Assembly (NCBI GenBank): GCA_964370855.1
Contig: CAYJMF010000005.1
Coordinates: 42,365-106,364 of the forward strand
Reading direction: 5' to 3'
DNA: 64,000 bases
DNA from: JAKLKS01 sp964370855
Lineage (GTDB): Bacteria; Planctomycetota; JAJSAM01; JAKLKS01
Made by a program: the position numbers and the translations under genes. Positions within the stretch are counted from its first letter, which is position 1. The number at the start of each line of letters is the position of its first letter. Below the pieces are notes generated by a model, which worked only from the letters and a program-made list of their open reading frames with translations, was not told the origin of the DNA and did not search any database. This document shows, piece after piece, positions 17,570-26,810 of the stretch.

Positions 17570-18888
17570 GCGCCCCCATCGTCTGGCAGATCCCGCCCTC
17601 GGTGCGCCGCTGGCTGGACGAGGTGCCCCGCGACCGGCCGGTGGCCGTCCTGATGCGCCACTCCGTGCGGCCCTACCTCCCTCCGGGCGATGCGGGGTTC
17701 ACGACCCCCATCACGGAGGACGGGGAACGCCTCGGCCGCGGGCTGGGCTGCATCCTCGGCTCCCGGCTTCGGTCCCTGCACTCGAGCCCCCTCCCGCGAT
17801 GCGTCCAGACATCGGAGGCACTCAGGACCGGCGCGGGCGCCTCCCTTGCGATCCCCACGAGCCGCCTCCTGGGGGACCCGGGGGTCTTCGTCCTCGATGG
17901 CCATCGGGCCTGGTCCAACTGGCAGGAGCGGGGCCATGAGGGGGTGATGGCCCATCTCGTCTCCGAGCGCGAACCACTGCCGGGCATGGCGGCGGCTGAC
18001 GAGGCGGCCCGGTTCCTCGTCCAGCACATGCTGACCGTCGGCGACTCCACCCCCGGACTCCACGTGTTCGTGACCCACGATTCCCTCGTGACGGCCACAG
18101 CCGCGAGACTCCTCGGCATCCCCTACGGACAGAAGGACTGGCCGTGGTACCTCGAGTCCGCCTTCTTCTGGAGGGAGGGCGAGACCCTCCACGCGGCCTA
18201 TCGGGACGATTCCCGTGCCTGTCTCTCCGGCCCCCTCTGCCACATGGAAGACCGTGACGTGATCGAGTTCGCCCGCCGGGAGATCGAGTGGACCCTCGGC
18301 CCTGACGTACAGGCGCGGTTCTTCCTCGCCGGTGGTGCCTTCCGGACCCTCCTGACGGGACGCCCGCCGCGGGACCTCGACCTGTGGGCCCCCACCCCGG
18401 ACGACCGAGAACACCTCGTCCGGCACCTCAAGGACCGCGGCGCCCGCCGCACCTCCGAGGGGCAGTACGCCGAGACCTTCGAACTGAGAGATCGAGTCAT
18501 CGAGGTACCCCGGAAGACGGAGCCGACAACGCTGGAGGAGCGCTTGGCCCGATTCGACATCGCCCTCTCCGCGGTCGGCGTCGAGCACCGCCCGGGCGGT
18601 CGCTGGCGGGCCATGGTCCATCCCCTCGCCCTGGAGTCCGCGAAGCGGAGCGAGGTCCTCCTCCTGAAGCCACTGGTCAACTGGAAGTACGCGCTCCCGA
18701 CTCTCGAACGCGCCCGGCGGTACGCTGCGGATCTTGGCTACCGGATCCCACCCGAGGAGGAGGCGGAGGTCTGGCGCGTGTTCGACTCCCAGACGCCGGA
18801 GATGCAACAGGGGATGCTCGAACGCCTCGAGCGCACGACCATCTGCGACCACGGGGTTCGACAGGAGGCGCTATGCCGCCTCCGCTGA
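17566..18888 (+). CDS. Histidine phosphatase fused to a nucleotidyltransferase-fold domain
   Basis: A 440-residue protein with two parts. Residues 25-215 are a histidine phosphatase (phosphoglycerate mutase superfamily): Arg31-His32 in LMRHSVRP carries the phospho-acceptor histidine, HSSPLPRCVQT holds the second Arg, and VTHDSLV the second catalytic His. Residues 235-420 look like a pol-beta/CCA-adding-type nucleotidyltransferase: FLAGGAFRTLLTGRPPRDLD carries the GG motif and the DxD metal pair, and RFDIALSAV gives a third acidic residue. The predicted pair of activities would remove a phosphate and add a nucleotidyl group, or activate a sugar phosphate. It overlaps both neighbours (ATGA upstream, 16 nt downstream). 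The NTase call is less certain than the phosphatase call. Confidence 0.82.
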   Translation: MSAPIVWQIPPSVRRWLDEVPRDRPVAVLMRHSVRPYLPPGDAGFTTPITEDGERLGRGLGCILGSRLRSLHSSPLPRCVQTSEALRTGAGASLAIPTSRLLGDPGVFVLDGHRAWSNWQERGHEGVMAHLVSEREPLPGMAAADEAARFLVQHMLTVGDSTPGLHVFVTHDSLVTATAARLLGIPYGQKDWPWYLESAFFWREGETLHAAYRDDSRACLSGPLCHMEDRDVIEFARREIEWTLGPDVQARFFLAGGAFRTLLTGRPPRDLDLWAPTPDDREHLVRHLKDRGARRTSEGQYAETFELRDRVIEVPRKTEPTTLEERLARFDIALSAVGVEHRPGGRWRAMVHPLALESAKRSEVLLLKPLVNWKYALPTLERARRYAADLGYRIPPEEEAEVWRVFDSQTPEMQQGMLERLERTTICDHGVRQEALCRLR

Positions 18889-19597
18889 TCGCGGGGCTCT
18901 ACCCCTACACGCGGAACGGGCACCGTCAGACACCGCGATTCACGCTGAAGGAGGTCCCGGCGAGCCTTGCCGCCAACCCCTCCTACCGGAACGACGTGCT
19001 CGTCCTCGCGGGGACGACGAGTCCGCCGCACAGCTCGAGGGTTTCGGACTTCGAGTGCACCGGGTCTTCGAGGATGCTCCTCCCGAGATTCACCGGGATG
19101 CCGCCCACAAGATGAAGCACTGGATGTGCCGCTGGGCTCTCCGCGAGTACGGCGAGTTCCTCTGGGTCGACTGGGATACCGTTCTCTTGCGACCACCGGA
19201 TGCCGAGTTCTGGTCCTGGTGTCGCACCCACGGGACGCCGAAGTTCATCCAGATTCCGGGGTACTGGGCGACCGTCAACTGCGGCGTCTACTACGCCGCC
19301 AGTCCCTGGGCTCCAGCCATGGAGCGCAGCTTATCCTCGACCGTCCCAGAGCCGAACGACGAACTCCTGTGGGCCTCGGTTCTTCCGAAGGACATCCACT
19401 CGCGCTCTGAGTACTGGTGGGGGGACAGAGCCGTCAACATCTGGGCAGAGAGCGAGTTCTCCCTCATCGGTCCTGGCACCTACTTTGCCCACGTCCGTGA
19501 CCTGGCGTGGGCTTCGGCACTTCGGGAACACCTCGCCAGAGGAGACGCGGCCGGCCTGCGGGTCGGTACCTCGCCTACTCGCTGTCCCTCCCCGTGA
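18873..19597 (+). pseudogene. GT-A-like glycosyltransferase with a frameshift near 19010
   Basis: The gene starts with ATG at 18873 (GGAGG upstream, overlapping the previous stop) and reads MPPPLIAGLYPYTRNGHRQ up to VLVLA. The frame must then slip back by one at the GGGG run at 19010-19013, after which GDDESAAQLEGFGLRVHRVF continues to the stop at 19597. The joined product is about 241 residues. The acidic EFLWVDWDTVLLRPPD motif is a DxD-type metal and nucleotide-sugar site of GT-A glycosyltransferases, and NCGVYYAASPW resembles GT8/GT34-like enzymes. Both parts are protein-like and no other damage is visible, so either a one-base assembly error or a recent mutation is likely. Its 3' end overlaps the convergent gene by 23 nt. 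Confidence 0.75.
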
Positions 19598-19958
19598 GCA
19601 GGTACTCGAACCGGTCGCAGGCACTGGCCAGAGTCTGAACGTAGAAGGACCACTCCTCGGCCGTCAGCCCCTCCGTGGGTACCCAGGCCTCCCCGAAGAG
19701 ACGCCCCCTCCGGTCCAGCTTGAAGCCGACGAGGTCGGTCTCCCGGTTGCGCGTCCATGCCACGCCCTCCGGATCATCGAGGCTCGCGAGGTCTCCCGCC
19801 CGGGCGACCATGGACCAGATTCGGAGGAGCGACCCATCGACGCCGCCATCGTCAACGACGACCCGCTGTTCTCGACCGTCAGGGAACCGGATGAGGAGAC
19901 CCCCTTCCTGCACGCGGAGCCCTGCGACCTTGCTGAGCTGCCTCCACGAGGGGGTCAT
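19575..19958 (-). CDS. Small protein of unknown function, last gene of the PLD/SNF2 unit
   Basis: A 127-residue protein (WRQLSKVAGLRVQEGGLLIRF, VVVDDGGVDGSLLRIWSMVA, then YVQTLASACDRFEYLLTG). It looks like a mixed alpha/beta protein; no family recognised. The ATG at 19958 overlaps the SNF2 helicase stop in ATGA fashion, so it belongs to the helicase operon. Strand pairs and a C-terminal helix suggest a compact domain, possibly a specificity or immunity partner; this is speculation from position only. Confidence 0.65.
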   Translation of the reverse strand: MTPSWRQLSKVAGLRVQEGGLLIRFPDGREQRVVVDDGGVDGSLLRIWSMVARAGDLASLDDPEGVAWTRNRETDLVGFKLDRRGRLFGEAWVPTEGLTAEEWSFYVQTLASACDRFEYLLTGRDSE

Positions 19959-22900
19959 GTCTCCACCTCCCCGTTCTTCCCCGTGTTCGACTGCGCACGC
20001 AGGTGATGGAACTCGACCTCGCAGGCGTCCTTTCGGAAGAGCCGCTCCTCGAGGCGGTCCGCCTCCCGCGTGATCCGATCCACGAGGTGTTCCACGCGGG
20101 CACGGTCCGCTCCACCGGCCGACGCCGCGAGGAGAACATCCCCCTCGAGCCACAGGTCCCGCTCATCGGCGGCGGAGTCGTCGACCGACACGACGCGCCC
20201 GGTCATCGGCTCCACTTCGGCCGAGAACCGCTCCCAGTCGAATCCCTCCCGAGCCGGCCCGATGGGACTGCGGCACCTCACCACGAGGCTTCCCGCCGTC
20301 GCCCGAAGGTGAAGTTCGAAGCACTGCTTCCGATCGCCGAGGTCCCGGGTTCCCAGGAGGACGGGGTCCGCGCCGCGCTCCTCCCAGAGGATCGGGAGCT
20401 GGATGTCCCTGCGCAGGTGCTGGAAGCGCTCTACCACGTCCACGGAGTCGGAGGGGGCGGGCGCGGACTCGGTATCCCCCTCCAGCATCTCCTCGCGGAT
20501 GGGATACGCAGTCTCCAGGGGTACCCGGATGGGGTCGAGCTTCCTGTGGATCCGCACGATCTCCTTGGAGACGTCGAGGCGCCGGTCCTCCGCCTCGGGC
20601 ACCCCGAGCCCCTCGTGCATGAGGACGAGGAAGCGGTTCATCCGCTCCAACACCCTTTCCACCTGCAGCACCTCATAGGTGTCCTTGAGGTGCGGGTAGT
20701 AGACCTGGAGCAGCGCCCCGCCAGGCGGCCGGCCCTGGGCGTCCCGCAGGCGGCGCTCGGTGTGGGAGTTCACGCGGTCGACGCGCCCGATTCGCTGCTC
20801 CATCGAGGAGGGCATCCAGGAGATCCCGTAGTGGTGGACCTCGGAGCAGAAGGTGTGGAGGTCCTCCCCTTCCTGGAGGAGGTCCGTCGTCACGAGGACC
20901 AGGGGGTAGCCCGGCATCCGGAACTGCCGGACGAGGGTCCCGTTGATCTCCCCGTACATCCCCCCGATGGGCTGCTGCCTTCCCATGAGCACCCCCACCA
21001 GGCGCCCCGCCTCCCCGAGTGGCCCCGCGCGCAGATCGGGCGCGTTGCAGTCGAGGATCAGGTCGATGTTCCGGGCGACCTCCGCAAGCTCACGGTAGGC
21101 GTGGAAGGCCTCGGGCCGCTCCCGGCGCTGGGCATCGACCAGGTCCAGGTAGGCGTGGATGAGCCCCCTCTCGCCTCCGCCCTCGGCATCATCGCGGGAA
21201 CGTGTCCTCATGCTCCCGACGCGACGCACCGCCAGGGCGTAGAGGTCGAGGAACGCATGGCCGAGCCTCGCGACCCCGGAGAGCAGCTCCCGTCGCAACT
21301 CCCGCTCGACGAACGCCTTCCTGGAGGCGAAGGGGTCCACCCGGTCAACCTCCCCCAATCCGAGGAGCTCCACCTCCAGTCCGGGGCGATCCCCCAGTTC
21401 GGTCCAGAACGTGGGGACCTCCAGCCACTCGTCCAGGAGGGGGGCACCTTCCCCGCGGAGCGGGACCCGTGCATCCGTGGGGAACCGCTCTCTCAGGACC
21501 ATCCGGGCCCGGTCACCCGTCGCTCCCGGCCTCTCCCCGAGGAGGGCCAGCGCAGCCCGCTGGAACGCGAGGAAGAGGTGGCGCCGTCGCCGCGCCCTCT
21601 TCTCGGTGGGTAGATAGGGCAATGCCCCCCGCGAGAGCACCTTCAGGGCCGCTTCCCTCGGCACACCCAGTTCCGCGACCAGGGCATCCATCACGCGCCC
21701 GGGCTTCACGCGGAGGACGCCGGCTACGAAGTTCTCCTCGAAGAACGTGGAGTACGCCGAGCCCGGGCTGTCGAACCTCCGACGCAGCGCCGCGCCACTG
21801 AGCAGGTCCGGGGGACCCTCCCCCCGGAAGAACCAGGCGAAGAAGGTGTCGAACCCTCCGGTGTCGGGGACTGCGGCCGCGCGAGGGATCGCATCCCGGT
21901 CCTCGTCCAGGTCCGGGGACTCTGCAGCATCGCGCGCCGCCGTGACGCGTCGTGCCTTCTCGTCCAGCTTCTCCTTCAGATAGCGTTCGAAGGCCCGATC
22001 GAGATCCTGCCGGAGCTCCGGCCCGAGGAGGTCCGCCAGCCGGCTTCGCACCCACTCGTCGTACTTCTCGTCCAGCTTCGCCTTGATCTCCTTCACCGAG
22101 GCGATGCGCCTCACGAAAACCAGCGCCTTCCTCCCCGACTCGAAGCAGCGGGCCAGCTCCTCCACCAGCGCATCCATCTTCGGATGGGGAAGCACCCTGT
22201 CGAAGCGCTGCCGGTAGCTCCTCGAGATCCCGTTCAGGGTCCCCACGTCCACACCCAGGCGCTCCTCGATCGGGTCGTCGCGGTCGGTGCCGTCGAAGTT
22301 CGATGCCTCCTCGTCGTTTTTCGGCTGGACCTTGGCCGTCTCGAAGAAGCTCTCGAAGGAGGCGAGCATCCCGATCTGGAACGAGTTGTTGAGCCGCTCG
22401 TGGCCGAGGATCTCGGCCACCTTCTTCTGGATGAGCGCCACGATGAGACGCTGGCGGGGGTCGGGGACCGCCAGCGGCAGGTCATGGTGCGCCACTCCCC
22501 CGTTGCGCCACTCCCTCCGGTAGAGGTTCTTCGTCATGCGCTCGCCGTCCACTGTCATCGATGTCACTCGACGCACCAGAAACCGGGTCGCGGCAGCACG
22601 CTTCTCCTCGTGGGTCGCCGTCTCCGACGCGAGGGCGTCGAAGGGGCCACCCAGGTGGAAGACGTTCAGCTGGTTCCAGAGCTGGCGGAAGTCGTTCTCC
22701 ACGGGAGTGGCGGACAGGAACAGGACACGGCGCGCCCTCGGGCCATACCCCTTGAACCGGGAGTCCCCGCCCTCGGGATGGCCGAACACGAGGCCGAGCA
22801 TTCGATTGCGGGCCGAGACCCGGGCCCCGAAACCGTGCTTGAGGTTGTGTCCCTCGTCGACGACGACCAGGTCGAACTCCGGGAGAGCCGTGCACACGAG

Positions 22901-23467
22901 CCGGGCATAGTTGTCCTTGAACGTCTCCTTGCTTCGGAGGTCGAGAGCATCCCGGGGCGCCCAGGGAACGAGGACGCCCAGATCCTCCCGCTTGCGCCTC
23001 CATGCCTCCGCGTCCTTCCCGAGGGGAAGGCTGAAGCTGGTCAGGCGGAGGAAGAAGTCCCTGTCGGGCCCGTGAGACGCCTCCCTGACCAGTTCGAGGA
23101 GGCTCTGGCAGAGGACGGGGGAGCGGGCCGGCTCCCCGTGCGGGCCTCTCACCCGGAGATCGGTGAAGCGGACGTTGTTGAGGGTGAAGTTCCGGAGCTC
23201 CTTGATCCACTTCTTCTGGATGTTCTCCCTCGGAGCGATGACGAGGACCCGGAAGTCGGGCCGGATGTGGCGGAACAGGGCGATGGCGCCCAGCGCCACG
23301 TACGTCTTGCCCATGCCGACTTCGTCCGCGAGGTACGCCACCCCCTGGGACTCCAGGATGTTGTGGATGGCAACGGCGCCGCGCAGCTGCTCATCGGCGG
23401 CATCGCGGCCGATGCGCCCGGCGCTCCCGAAGTCGAGGAGCCGGGCGGCCGTGGTCTCGGAGATCAT
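19955..23467 (-). CDS. SNF2-family (RapA-like) DNA helicase
   Basis: A 1170-residue superfamily 2 ATPase. Motif I is LADEVGMGKT (about residues 50-60), motif II VVVDEGHNLK, motif III LFLSATP. The C-terminal RecA lobe has DLLQEGEDLH and SSMEQRIGRVDRVNS (motifs V and VI). A long insertion of several hundred residues separates the lobes. Such enzymes translocate on double-stranded DNA; members with neighbouring PLD nucleases occur in defence loci. The ATG at 23467 overlaps the stop of the PLD gene (ATGA) and the stop overlaps the 127-residue gene. Start choice: an in-frame upstream codon at 23518 would lie inside the PLD gene. Confidence 0.9.
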   Translation of the reverse strand: MISETTAARLLDFGSAGRIGRDAADEQLRGAVAIHNILESQGVAYLADEVGMGKTYVALGAIALFRHIRPDFRVLVIAPRENIQKKWIKELRNFTLNNVRFTDLRVRGPHGEPARSPVLCQSLLELVREASHGPDRDFFLRLTSFSLPLGKDAEAWRRKREDLGVLVPWAPRDALDLRSKETFKDNYARLVCTALPEFDLVVVDEGHNLKHGFGARVSARNRMLGLVFGHPEGGDSRFKGYGPRARRVLFLSATPVENDFRQLWNQLNVFHLGGPFDALASETATHEEKRAAATRFLVRRVTSMTVDGERMTKNLYRREWRNGGVAHHDLPLAVPDPRQRLIVALIQKKVAEILGHERLNNSFQIGMLASFESFFETAKVQPKNDEEASNFDGTDRDDPIEERLGVDVGTLNGISRSYRQRFDRVLPHPKMDALVEELARCFESGRKALVFVRRIASVKEIKAKLDEKYDEWVRSRLADLLGPELRQDLDRAFERYLKEKLDEKARRVTAARDAAESPDLDEDRDAIPRAAAVPDTGGFDTFFAWFFRGEGPPDLLSGAALRRRFDSPGSAYSTFFEENFVAGVLRVKPGRVMDALVAELGVPREAALKVLSRGALPYLPTEKRARRRRHLFLAFQRAALALLGERPGATGDRARMVLRERFPTDARVPLRGEGAPLLDEWLEVPTFWTELGDRPGLEVELLGLGEVDRVDPFASRKAFVERELRRELLSGVARLGHAFLDLYALAVRRVGSMRTRSRDDAEGGGERGLIHAYLDLVDAQRRERPEAFHAYRELAEVARNIDLILDCNAPDLRAGPLGEAGRLVGVLMGRQQPIGGMYGEINGTLVRQFRMPGYPLVLVTTDLLQEGEDLHTFCSEVHHYGISWMPSSMEQRIGRVDRVNSHTERRLRDAQGRPPGGALLQVYYPHLKDTYEVLQVERVLERMNRFLVLMHEGLGVPEAEDRRLDVSKEIVRIHRKLDPIRVPLETAYPIREEMLEGDTESAPAPSDSVDVVERFQHLRRDIQLPILWEERGADPVLLGTRDLGDRKQCFELHLRATAGSLVVRCRSPIGPAREGFDWERFSAEVEPMTGRVVSVDDSAADERDLWLEGDVLLAASAGGADRARVEHLVDRITREADRLEERLFRKDACEVEFHHLRAQSNTGKNGEVET

Positions 23468-25497
23468 GCCCGGACCTCCGGCGCTGCTGCGCGCCGCAGG
23501 AACCACTGCTCGTACCACTCGAAGAAGGCGTCCCGCGGCTCGGGTCCGGGGAACGGGATGGAGGACCGGGCCTCCCCGATGGCGGACAGGCGCTCCTGGA
23601 GGGCCCTGAACTCATGGCGGTTCTCCCGAACGAAATCCGCCTCCTCCGTCGCGATCCGGGCCAGCGTCTGCCGAGCGCAGAGGAGAATCACGTAGCGCTC
23701 GACAGGATCGGTTTCGGACTCCTCCACCAGCACCCGATCGAGGAGTCGATGGAGGGAGTCGTACTTTCGACCGAACAGTCGGTAGGTGGCATCGCGGCTC
23801 TTCCCCTCGGCCAGGGACTCCAGGACGCCCCTCTCGAGGCAGCCGAACGCGTGGAAGATGCCGGCGAACGTGTCGAAGATGCTCCCGGAAGGCGGCTTGC
23901 CATCGGTCCCCGGTATCCCGCTGGCGGGCGCTGCCTCGGCCAGTTCCTCGAACCGCTCCTCCAGCAACAGGGATCGTTGTTCGGGCTTCAGGAGTGCCCA
24001 GAGTCGGAGGATGTCGGCCGCGGAGAGGGTGAGGATGAGGGAGGGCTTCTGCGCCATCTCCTCTTCCTGCACGAGGATGACGGCATCGGGCTCCCCCTCC
24101 ACCCGGACAGTGAGGAAGGCCGTGCTCTTCAGGACCCGCGCCAACGCCTCCGAACTCTCCTTGCCGAGGTGCTTCCACGCGCCGGGAGCGAGCGCCCGCG
24201 CCTCGAAGAGGGGAACGCCGTTGCTGACGACCAGCAGGTTCGGCGACGGTTCCTTGCCTCCCCAGAGTGCTTCGGCCGCACGCCGCCTCCACGAGAAGCG
24301 AACCTGAAGCGCCTGCCCTGGCCCCTGCGAGGCGCCCTCCTCCTCCGACTCTTCCTCGAAGCGCTGGGGACGGCTCGACTCCACCGAGAGCCACCACTCC
24401 GGCGGCTCCCGGCACTCCGACTCGACCAGGATGGCGGTCTCGAGGTTGCCCCTGCCGGAATGCGCCGCCGACGTGAGATTGACGGACCCCACGAGGAGGG
24501 CCTCGTACCGCCTTCGAGAGTCGAAGAACCGGTACACCTTCGCGTGGACGCGGCGTCGTGCCGCTGCTTCGGACTTCCCGCGCCGGAGGAGTTCCTCGGG
24601 TAGCCTCCCCCAGGACGCGCTCTCCATCTTCCGGACGGCGTCGTAGATACCCTCCCCGCAGAGGGCCGTACCCTCGTCATCCCGTGACAGGAGCACGCGA
24701 ATCGCCTTGGGTTCCAGGGCGTTCACAAGGCCCGCCAACGGCTTCGCTTCCTTTCCGCCATCGAAGTACGGAGAGAGAATCTCGAGGTTGAGGCCCCGCA
24801 GCCTTCCGCCCCCGACGTCTCGGAGCCACTCCGCAACGGGGGACCCGCCCCTGTAGAACTGGGGATGGAGGACACCGTCCGATGACTGGTGGTCCCGGGC
24901 GGTCACGGCCTTGAGGAACTCACGGATTCCGTCGAGTGCCGCGTGGTCCTCGCCGGTAGGAGCCATGCGCTTGACATCGGAGAGCAGCTTCAGCACCTCG
25001 TCCCTAAGGCTCGACCTCGTGTCCTCCCGGATCTCCTCGAGATGGCAGACCTCCAGGTTCTCCCACCACCCTGCCCGCGTGAGATTGGCGGACATCGTCG
25101 CGACGAGGAGGGTCCGAGCCTGCCTCCCCTCCGTGTCCGGTTCTTCGTCCTCCAATAGCAGGAACGCGTTCTTCGGGTGGAAGATCCCCGTGGGCCATGA
25201 GACGCGGATCCGCCGGATGTCGAGCTTTGCCGACGCCCCCTCGCCGGTCACGAGACCCTGGGCGTCGTAGTAGACCGCCATGTCCCCGACGGTCCGGAGC
25301 GCGTCCTCCAGCTGGACCAGGCGAAGGACGGAGTTTTGGGCCGACACGGGGGCGCCGAGCACGACAGGCACGACCTCCTGTTCGAAGAAGTCCGGTTCGA
25401 ATCGATACGTGAGGAAGACCCCCGCGCGAAGGCGGCGCCCTTCCAGATGACGCTCGAGGACCTCCGACAGGACACCCCGGGGAATGGACGCCCTCAC
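23464..25497 (-). CDS. Phospholipase D-like nuclease/phosphodiesterase
   Basis: A 677-residue protein with two PLD-type half-sites in its first 430 residues. The first is GIFHPKNAFLLLE followed by ATMSANLTRAGW; the second is VHAKVYRFFDSRR followed by LLVGSVNLTSAAHSG. Each has the His-x-Lys core and the downstream Ser/Asn, while the classical Asp is displaced, as in nuclease-type members. The C-terminal 250 residues are helical and unassigned. The start is GTG at 25497, overlapping the upstream stop (GTGA). In the operon it precedes the SNF2 helicase, giving a nuclease plus translocase pair such as occurs in several anti-phage systems. Confidence 0.85.
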   Translation of the reverse strand: MRASIPRGVLSEVLERHLEGRRLRAGVFLTYRFEPDFFEQEVVPVVLGAPVSAQNSVLRLVQLEDALRTVGDMAVYYDAQGLVTGEGASAKLDIRRIRVSWPTGIFHPKNAFLLLEDEEPDTEGRQARTLLVATMSANLTRAGWWENLEVCHLEEIREDTRSSLRDEVLKLLSDVKRMAPTGEDHAALDGIREFLKAVTARDHQSSDGVLHPQFYRGGSPVAEWLRDVGGGRLRGLNLEILSPYFDGGKEAKPLAGLVNALEPKAIRVLLSRDDEGTALCGEGIYDAVRKMESASWGRLPEELLRRGKSEAAARRRVHAKVYRFFDSRRRYEALLVGSVNLTSAAHSGRGNLETAILVESECREPPEWWLSVESSRPQRFEEESEEEGASQGPGQALQVRFSWRRRAAEALWGGKEPSPNLLVVSNGVPLFEARALAPGAWKHLGKESSEALARVLKSTAFLTVRVEGEPDAVILVQEEEMAQKPSLILTLSAADILRLWALLKPEQRSLLLEERFEELAEAAPASGIPGTDGKPPSGSIFDTFAGIFHAFGCLERGVLESLAEGKSRDATYRLFGRKYDSLHRLLDRVLVEESETDPVERYVILLCARQTLARIATEEADFVRENRHEFRALQERLSAIGEARSSIPFPGPEPRDAFFEWYEQWFLRRAAAPEVRA

Positions 25498-26792
25498 TGC
25501 CGGCCCTCCTGCAGGGCGGCCCAGACCGCCTTCAGGGAGTTCAGGAAGTAGGTGCTCCGCCAGAGGTGGGGAAGGTCCCGGGAGCCGGGGAGATTCCCCG
25601 CCTCGTCGAGGTAGCGGACTTCGAGCTTGCCGTCGACGACCTTCACCCAGGGCGAGGAGCCGTTGCGGGCCTCCATCACCACGGCGTTCTGCTCCATCAG
25701 GAGGTGGAGGGCCTTCTCGTAGCGCCCTGCGCCCAACTCGCTCGCGATGGCCACCCATCGCTCCCCCGCCTCCGGCTCGCGCTGGGCGGAGGCCAGCTCG
25801 TCCTTCATCGCATCGATGGCCTCCGCATTCAGAGGGTGGAGGCGCGATCCCCAGACCCGGGAAATGTCCCTGGCGACCTCCTTGGGCGTGCGTCCGCTCC
25901 GGGCGAGCAGCAGCCCAAAGGCACCGGCAGCGGGGACGATGAGGGACTCCATGTGCTCGATGCGATCCAGAGCATCGGCGAGACCGTCCATGCCATCCTG
26001 CCTTGCCCTGCTGCGCAGTCGCCCGAGATCCTTCCGGTCGAAGGGGGTTGCCGCATCGAGCTTCGGCAGAAGCGCGGCCAGTTGGCGTTGCAGTCCCGCC
26101 GTCCTGTCTACGGCTCCGCCCAGTACGAGGTGGTTGAAGTAGAACTCGTGCTCACCTGCGACTATTCGCGGTTGCAGGAGGGAAGCCAGCGCTTCGAACA
26201 CATTGCGGTCCCGTCCCTCGAGATCTACGACGCGGCTCTTCCCCGGCAGCAGGTCCGCCACGACCGCGCCCTCACGGTGTCCCTTGCGATCGAGGGCTCG
26301 GATGTACTGCGTTCGGACGAACTCTTCGGCCTCCGCCGTGAGAACCGCCTCGTTCTTGGCGAGGAGGCCGCTCTCCCTACCAGGCACGGAGTAGAGGCCC
26401 CAGAGGCCGTAGATTTTCTGGCTCGCGAGGATCTGGTGGCGTGGATCGGCGGAGAGCGTGACTCGGCTCGGCCCATCCAGGGCGTCCCGCACCCTCTCGA
26501 CGCCTCGGAAGTCACCGTCCCTGTTGAAGTGCTGCCGGCAGTACCCCGCCAGCTGCTCGAACTTGATGAAGAGCTCGAGGGCGCCTTCGTCCTTCGCCCT
26601 CCCCGATTCCATGACCTGGCGGGCGAAGTGATAGCCGAGGAGCAGGGTCGTGAAGCCGCGCAGCGAGTTGGAAACCGTGGAGAGATTCCCTACAACCCGG
26701 CGCCCCAGTTGGGACCACAGCGGAACGAGGCCCAATGGGTCTCGTGATCCCTTCACCGCGGCGCGCGGATCGATGTCGGTCAGGAACGCCAT
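25494..26792 (-). CDS. Unknown protein, first gene of the PLD/SNF2 unit
   Basis: A 432-residue mostly helical protein. The N-terminus has DPLGLVPLWSQLGRRVVGNL and then STVSNSLRGFTTLLLGYHF, a conserved-looking block of a type seen in proteins encoded beside PLD and helicase genes; I cannot assign the family. It lacks a signal peptide or membrane segments. The stop overlaps the GTG of the PLD gene, and ApeA lies only 18 nt upstream on the same strand. It may be a recognition or assembly subunit; this is inferred from context. Confidence 0.7.
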   Translation of the reverse strand: MAFLTDIDPRAAVKGSRDPLGLVPLWSQLGRRVVGNLSTVSNSLRGFTTLLLGYHFARQVMESGRAKDEGALELFIKFEQLAGYCRQHFNRDGDFRGVERVRDALDGPSRVTLSADPRHQILASQKIYGLWGLYSVPGRESGLLAKNEAVLTAEAEEFVRTQYIRALDRKGHREGAVVADLLPGKSRVVDLEGRDRNVFEALASLLQPRIVAGEHEFYFNHLVLGGAVDRTAGLQRQLAALLPKLDAATPFDRKDLGRLRSRARQDGMDGLADALDRIEHMESLIVPAAGAFGLLLARSGRTPKEVARDISRVWGSRLHPLNAEAIDAMKDELASAQREPEAGERWVAIASELGAGRYEKALHLLMEQNAVVMEARNGSSPWVKVVDGKLEVRYLDEAGNLPGSRDLPHLWRSTYFLNSLKAVWAALQEGRQ

Positions 26793-26810
26793 GGCTCTGG
26801 TTCCCCTGCC

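Noticed and set aside
19955..25497. Assignment to DISARM (drmC-like PLD with drmD-like SNF2)
   Set aside because: No methyltransferase, drmA or drmB gene is adjacent, and the flanking unknown proteins do not match DISARM parts.
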